From: Populus alba
Taxonomy: Eukaryota > Streptophyta > Magnoliopsida > Malpighiales > Salicaceae
Direction: 5' to 3'
Length of the DNA: 64,000 bases
NCBI RefSeq assembly: GCF_005239225.2
Contig: NC_133292.1
Location: 7,288,985 to 7,352,984 of the forward strand
Shown here: positions 59,335 to 64,000 of the stretch, one piece after another
Numbering within the stretch: position 1 is the first letter of the stretch
Layout of the letters: each line of letters begins with the position of its first letter
Translations under genes and position numbers: made by a program
The notes under the pieces: model-generated
Told to the model about the DNA's origin: nothing
Seen by the model: the letters and a program-made list of their open reading frames with translations, nothing else
Databases searched by the model: none

Positions 59335-61229
59335 AAACTTGATAAGTGGGTGGTGACATCTTTTTGTGTGAAAAATGTAAGAAACTGGACTGTTGTTTAT
59401 GTAGAAAATCTTAATTAATTGCAATTTTTTAGGTTAAATTTAATTTTGATGGACTGAATATATGGGAATATTATTAATTCATTGCAATAAAGAGTTTAAT
59501 ACAATCAGTCGATAAATTTCATGCAAATTTTAAGATATTTCTATAGAATTCCATGCAAAATAACAAAATTAGAATAAAATTTAAACGAGTAATTAAATTA
59601 CATAAAGTTTTTAACAAACACACTTAACACATACCATACTGGAGTATTAAGCTTATAGTTTGAAATATTAAACTAAAGTAGTGTAAATAGAAAGCATTGT
59701 TGTTAATTATTAAATTCTTTATTCTTAAAACTCGAATGTACATGATGCAACCAGTCTCATTGCAAAAAGTCTTTTATGATTCTAATAATTTAATTTTTAA
59801 AGATTGCATAATCTTTCAAAGTCTACGAATCAAAGAAATATAACTTGACTTCTCTCTGCTACTCAAAATTCTATAGCTCTAGAATGTGAAAGCAACTACA
59901 ATAAAACATACTCTACTAGAGAGCAAAAAAATTAATAAAAAAAGCAAAAAATGAGATAAGTAAAGAAGTAAAAGGATTTTTATTACCCTGTTTGTCTTTA
60001 TATTTTAAAATTATTTTTGAAAAAATTAAAAAAAAATTATTTTATTTTATTTTAAAGTAATATATTTTTGGTGTTTTCAGATTATTTTGATATGTTAATA
60101 TCAAAAATAATTTTAAAAAAAAATAAAAAAACATTACTTTGATGTATTTCAAGTAAAAATATATTTTAAAAAAACTATCACAACCATATTTTTAAACATG
60201 TTTTAAAACAATCTTTAATCCCTTTTTTATGTAGGGAAATAGGGTTGGTAGACTTAATTCTAGCATTTTATATTAAATAATAAAGGTTAAGGAATTTTTA
60301 AAAAACGTTTAGGAATTTCGATTATCTAGGTATTAAACCTAAGCAGCTGAATAGAAAGATTCTTTGGGAAACAGAAGTTTACTTAAAGTCTTGTTTCTTG
60401 AAGTTCCTTTTCCAAGAATTTCTTATTATCTTCTAGGTTCAAACTCTACGATGATAAATATTAAATATTTTTCTTAATTTCCTCTTTGTTGTGCAATGTT
60501 CAATTACGGTACCACAACTCGTTTTATTTGTATCATCCCTACATTTGAAGAATGTAGCTAGTTCTTCATACTTTTTAAATTATAATATTTTTTATTAGTT
60601 TATTATCTTATCAATATAAGCTTATGTGTTGATTTTTTTTTTTATGAATAATTGAAGTAGAAAATCTGATCAATATTTTATTCTAATTTTGGTATATTAA
60701 AGTATAAGTATCCATATTAAATATTAAACTTTAATTTTTAGATTTAATTTTCAATTTCAACCACCTTGAACAGTGGCGAAATTTCTGTGTCTGCGGAATT
60801 TCTGTGGTTGCCATGGAATACATGGCAATATTAAAAAAAATTTTCTCTCTTATATTTAGATGCAAAATTATTAAAAAAAATAATTTAAAAAAAATAATAA
60901 TAATAAAAACAAGAAATCTTACACACGTATAATTCTGCCAGTTCTAACTAAAGAAATAAGAAAAAACAAGAGCATGTTTTATGTTAGCATAATAAGCTGT
61001 ATTGTAATATTTTAATGAATGGATGAGATTGGTTTTAGAAATCTAAAGGCATGGTAGACTGAGCTAAGAGAAGATCATCAAATTGTAAACCCTGACCAAG
61101 AACGTAAGCTGGCCACTGCCCCATTTCACGCACGTCCACATCCCTTGAAAAAGAGGAAGTATTTCTCTCTCTTTCTGTGCTTCCATTCTTCATAGCTAGT
61201 ATTTGCATTTCAGGCAGTCATTGTTTGTG
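59335..61229. other. Gene-free region between the CHX copies
   Basis: AT-rich. A dispersed AT-rich repeat copy lies at 60000-60215. The last 200 bases should hold the promoter of the CHX gene. No other gene seen. Confidence 0.5.
60000..60215 (+). repeat. Dispersed AT-rich repeat, copy
   Basis: Shows GGTGTTTTCAGATTATTTTG, TTAATATCAAAAATAATTTT, CATTACTTTGATGTATTTC and CTATCACAACCATATTTTTA. These blocks also occur in order at 3990-4205 and inverted at 26145-26300. Confidence 0.5.
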
Positions 61230-64000
61230 ATGGTCAGATTTGTCCAATTGTTTCATCCCCTCCCTGATCACGCGAGATGGAGACATGCAGAACAGTATTC
61301 CCGCGATCTTCTTCAGACTACAGAGGAAGTTGATGAGTCCAGTAGTCCTACTCCTCTTCATGTCTTTATATGTCGAAGAACTCATCCTGGTCACTGCCTG
61401 GGCATTTTCCACGGAGAAAACCCTTTGAACTGCTCCTTTAACATCATCTTATTTGATCTTGTTTTGATGATTTTGATTACTGCCATGCTCCGTCTTCTTC
61501 TCAAGCCTTTAAAACAGCCAAGGATCGTCTCAGAGATTATTGTGAGTAATTTCTGCTTCCTTATTTTGATCTGGAAAAATTCACACGGTCATATATACAG
61601 GTACTTGGTTCAAGTTGCATGTTCCCAGAAATTAGTTGGCCCAAATTAATATAGAATGAATTGGCCCTCCTCTTTTCTTAATCATCTTGAGGGGAGCTAC
61701 CTCTCATTTTCTGTTTTATATTTTGATTTTGATTTTGATTTTGATTTTGATATTTGATGCATACATATATGTGTGTGTATGATTGTATTAGTTTGTGAGT
61801 ATTTCAAATTGTTTCCCTACTAAATTTTTGCAATGCAACGATGCTTTTTAAGGCTGGCATATTCGTTGGACCCTCTGTTCTAGGCCAGAGCAAGAAGTTA
61901 ACCGAGCAGGTGTTACCAGATAATGCCCAGTTTGTGGTGGCGAATCTTGGAGCTATTGGTTTTGCATATTTCCTTTTTGTGACTTCAGTGGAAACGGATT
62001 TCAGCGTACTTAGAAAAGTAGGGAAGAAACACGTCTACAGTGCTGTGATAGGAGTCTTTTTTCCAATTACAACAGTGTGTATAGTTGCATACTGTTTTAA
62101 ATCATCAATTCATGGGAACCTCGCAAAACCTGTTGGGATTGGAAGCGTTGCTTCAAGTGTGTCAGTAACTGTATTTCCTGTGATTTATCTTATACTTAAA
62201 GAGTTACGACTACTAAGTTCTGAGGTTGGACGGATGGCAATGGCCACAGCAATGGTAAGTGATGTGATGGGGATTATTCTTGTTTTTGCATTTGTAGCAG
62301 TGAAACATGGTCAACATAGCGGTGCCGATGCTTTGTGGTTTATGATTTCTGTGATAGTTCTAATGGCCTTTGCGATTATTGTGATTCGGAGCGTACTGCT
62401 CTGGGTTGTTGACAGAACCCCCGAAGGGAAACCTGTAGATCGGTCATATGTGGTTCTCATTTTGTTGGGGGTATTGGTGATGACATTTTTTAGCGACATG
62501 TTTGGTCTGGTCTTTCTCCATGCATCGTTGCTGCTGGGGATTGTGATGCCTGATGGGCCTCCACTAGGGGCAACCATGGTGCAAAGGAGCCGAACAATAG
62601 TAATGGAGCTTCTTATGCCATTTACATTTGCAATCTTGGGATTGAATGTGGATGTCTTCGCCATGGCCAATTATGGCTGGTCGAATTTGGAACCGCTATT
62701 TGCCATGGTTATTGCAGGGTATCTCTCCAAATTGATTGCAATTTCTGCTGTTGCTCTCTTCTTTGGAGTTCCATTCAAAGAGAGTTTCACTCTCGGTCTC
62801 ATGATGAACTTGAGAGGTTTATACGAGGCTACAATATTTTTGAAATGGCTGGACGAAGGGGTAAGCTCTCTATGCTCACATATTCTCTTGAAAATGTGAT
62901 TAATTTTTTGAAATTTTGCAGGGCGAGGGGAAAAGGTTCAAAGTTAATTTCTTAGAAAATGAATATTGAAAGAAACTAGCTGGCTTAACCAAGCTCCTAT
63001 GTGAACCACTAGACACTGTAGTGTAATCAACCTTTCCTTTTTGATGAATAGACCTGCTTTGATTTTGAGTGCAGTATGCAGGTTTAATTGTAGTTTTAGG
63101 GCCCTGTTAGTAGCCATCCCCTTGGTGGTTCTGTTATCCTCTTATCCATGACTTGTAGCTTCCTTTCTCTAATCCATTGTCATCTAATAAAATTACGTCG
63201 CTCTTCAAGAAAAAAAAAATGCCATGAGTAATTTGGGCAGAGGAGGTAAAATTAATGAAAGTTTAGTCTAAGATGAAATGTGATGGGAACTTAGTATAGG
63301 TTAGTTGGACTGAAGAGGCCAGCCCTGTGCTTCGAAAAAAGCACGTCTTCTTCATTTCCTTTTTCTTTTCCAAGTATATTGTAAGAGACAATTAGAAAAC
63401 GTCCGTATAATGGCTTTCAAAACATTTCACATTTTGGATTGTTAAGTTCTTACATTTTTTGTTTGCTCGCAGATTCTGGAGACACCTACATACACATTGA
63501 TGCTGCTATTAACAACATTGATGACTGGCACATGTTCGGCTTTGATTTGCTTCATCTACGACCCCACAAAGCAATACATGACAAACAAAAGAAGAACCAT
63601 ACAACACACCCCTTCAGGAACAGAGCTCAGCATTTTAGTTGGCATCCACGATGAAGAATGTGTAGCTGGACTCGTTAACCTCCTCGAGACCTCACATCCA
63701 ACTATGACCAGCCCTTTTGCTGTCTATGCCATCCATCTATTTGAGCTTGTAGGCCGTGCGTTTCCCGTGTTCATAGACCATGATAAACCAGAACGACCAC
63801 CCAAGTATATAAACTACAAAAAAATTCACAATGCCCTAAAGCTATATCAAAAACCAAGAAGTGAGTATGTCAAACTACGTTCCTACACTGTTGCGACAGT
63901 GAAGCGAACTATGCACCAAGATATTTGCGATTTGGCTTTGACATATAAAGCTACTCTAATCCTTTTACCTTTCTGCAGTAAAAGACTTGATAACCTTGCA
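61230..64000 (+). CDS. CHX-type cation/H+ exchanger, incomplete at window edge
   Basis: Exons are 61230-61541, 61853-62860 and 63473 to beyond 64000. Introns are GT-AG in phase 0. The first 104 residues end in GENPLNCSFNIILFDLVLMI and LKQPRIVSEII. Exon 2 (336 aa) is the multi-span membrane domain (CPA2 family): GIFVGPSVLGQS, TAMVSDVMGIILVF with the Asp expected in the transport core, LHASLLLGIVMPDGPP, LGLMMNLRGLYEA. Exon 3 starts the cytosolic C-terminal domain (LSILVGIHDEECVAGLVNLL, VFIDHD, TMHQDICDLALTYKATLILL). These proteins exchange K+ or Na+ for H+ at endomembranes or plasma membrane. The stretch usually reading MNTRGLVELI is MNLRGLYEATIF here, so this is a divergent subgroup. The N-terminus upstream of HGENPL does not resemble other CHX and the start is uncertain. 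No lesion seen. Confidence 0.88.
61721..61752. repeat. (TTTTGA)n microsatellite
   Basis: About five TTTTGA units inside intron 1 of the CHX gene. Confidence 0.85.

Overview
This is a 64 kb piece of a eudicot plant nuclear genome. It has GT-AG introns, AT-rich intergenic DNA, a Ty1/copia element, SINEs with A-tails and plant-specific gene families. The genes and the background repeats look like Salicaceae (Populus or Salix). That placement is from memory of the repeat types, not from a search.

Layout: (1) 0.7-1.8 kb, a three-exon CCT-motif gene (+). (2) 4.6-20.7 kb, a cluster of six UGT87A-type glycosyltransferase loci. Only the last one (18905-20726, +) looks intact. The others are a rearranged exon-2 fragment, a gene split by a young Copia retrotransposon (6555-11212, 322-bp LTRs, 5-bp target duplication), a copy lacking exon 1, a copy with a nonsense codon and a frameshift, and a decayed exon-2 relic. 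(3) 22.9-23.7 kb, a degenerate tandem repeat of about 160 bp. (4) 24.4-26.6 kb, an intact mitoferrin-type mitochondrial carrier. (5) 27.8-28.2 kb, a relic of a PBCP-like PP2C phosphatase. (6) 28.7 kb, a damaged tRNA-Gly, followed by a small acidic protein gene of unknown function. (7) 31.2-34.3 kb, a plastid malonyl-CoA:ACP transacylase (MCAT) locus full of single-base indels and holding a strange homopolymer tract. (8) 35.9-39.1 kb, an intact nine-exon SLP1-like chloroplast phosphatase (-). (9) 39.2-53.9 kb, about 15 kb with no supportable protein gene, holding SINEs, simple repeats and a hairpin. (10) 54.1 kb, a MIR390 microRNA gene. (11) 57.4-64 kb, a tandem pair of CHX-type cation/H+ exchanger loci, the first a pseudogene and the second intact up to the window edge.

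The gene content matches Arabidopsis as I remember it. UGT87A2/UGT87A1, mitoferrin, PBCP and MCAT lie together at At2g30140-At2g30200. SLP1, mitoferrin and a CCT gene lie at At1g07010-At1g07050. The window therefore reads as one ancestral block. Within it the UGT87 genes expanded and mostly died, the PP2C was lost, and MCAT is either a very recent pseudogene or badly sequenced. The genes do not form an operon or pathway. The retained plastid and mitochondrial functions (fatty-acid synthesis, iron import, plastid phosphatase) are linked by ancestry only. No wholly new system was found. The most useful observations are the nested history of the Copia-split UGT gene, the probable sequence-error zone in MCAT, the unannotated MIR390 and the relics that complete the synteny.
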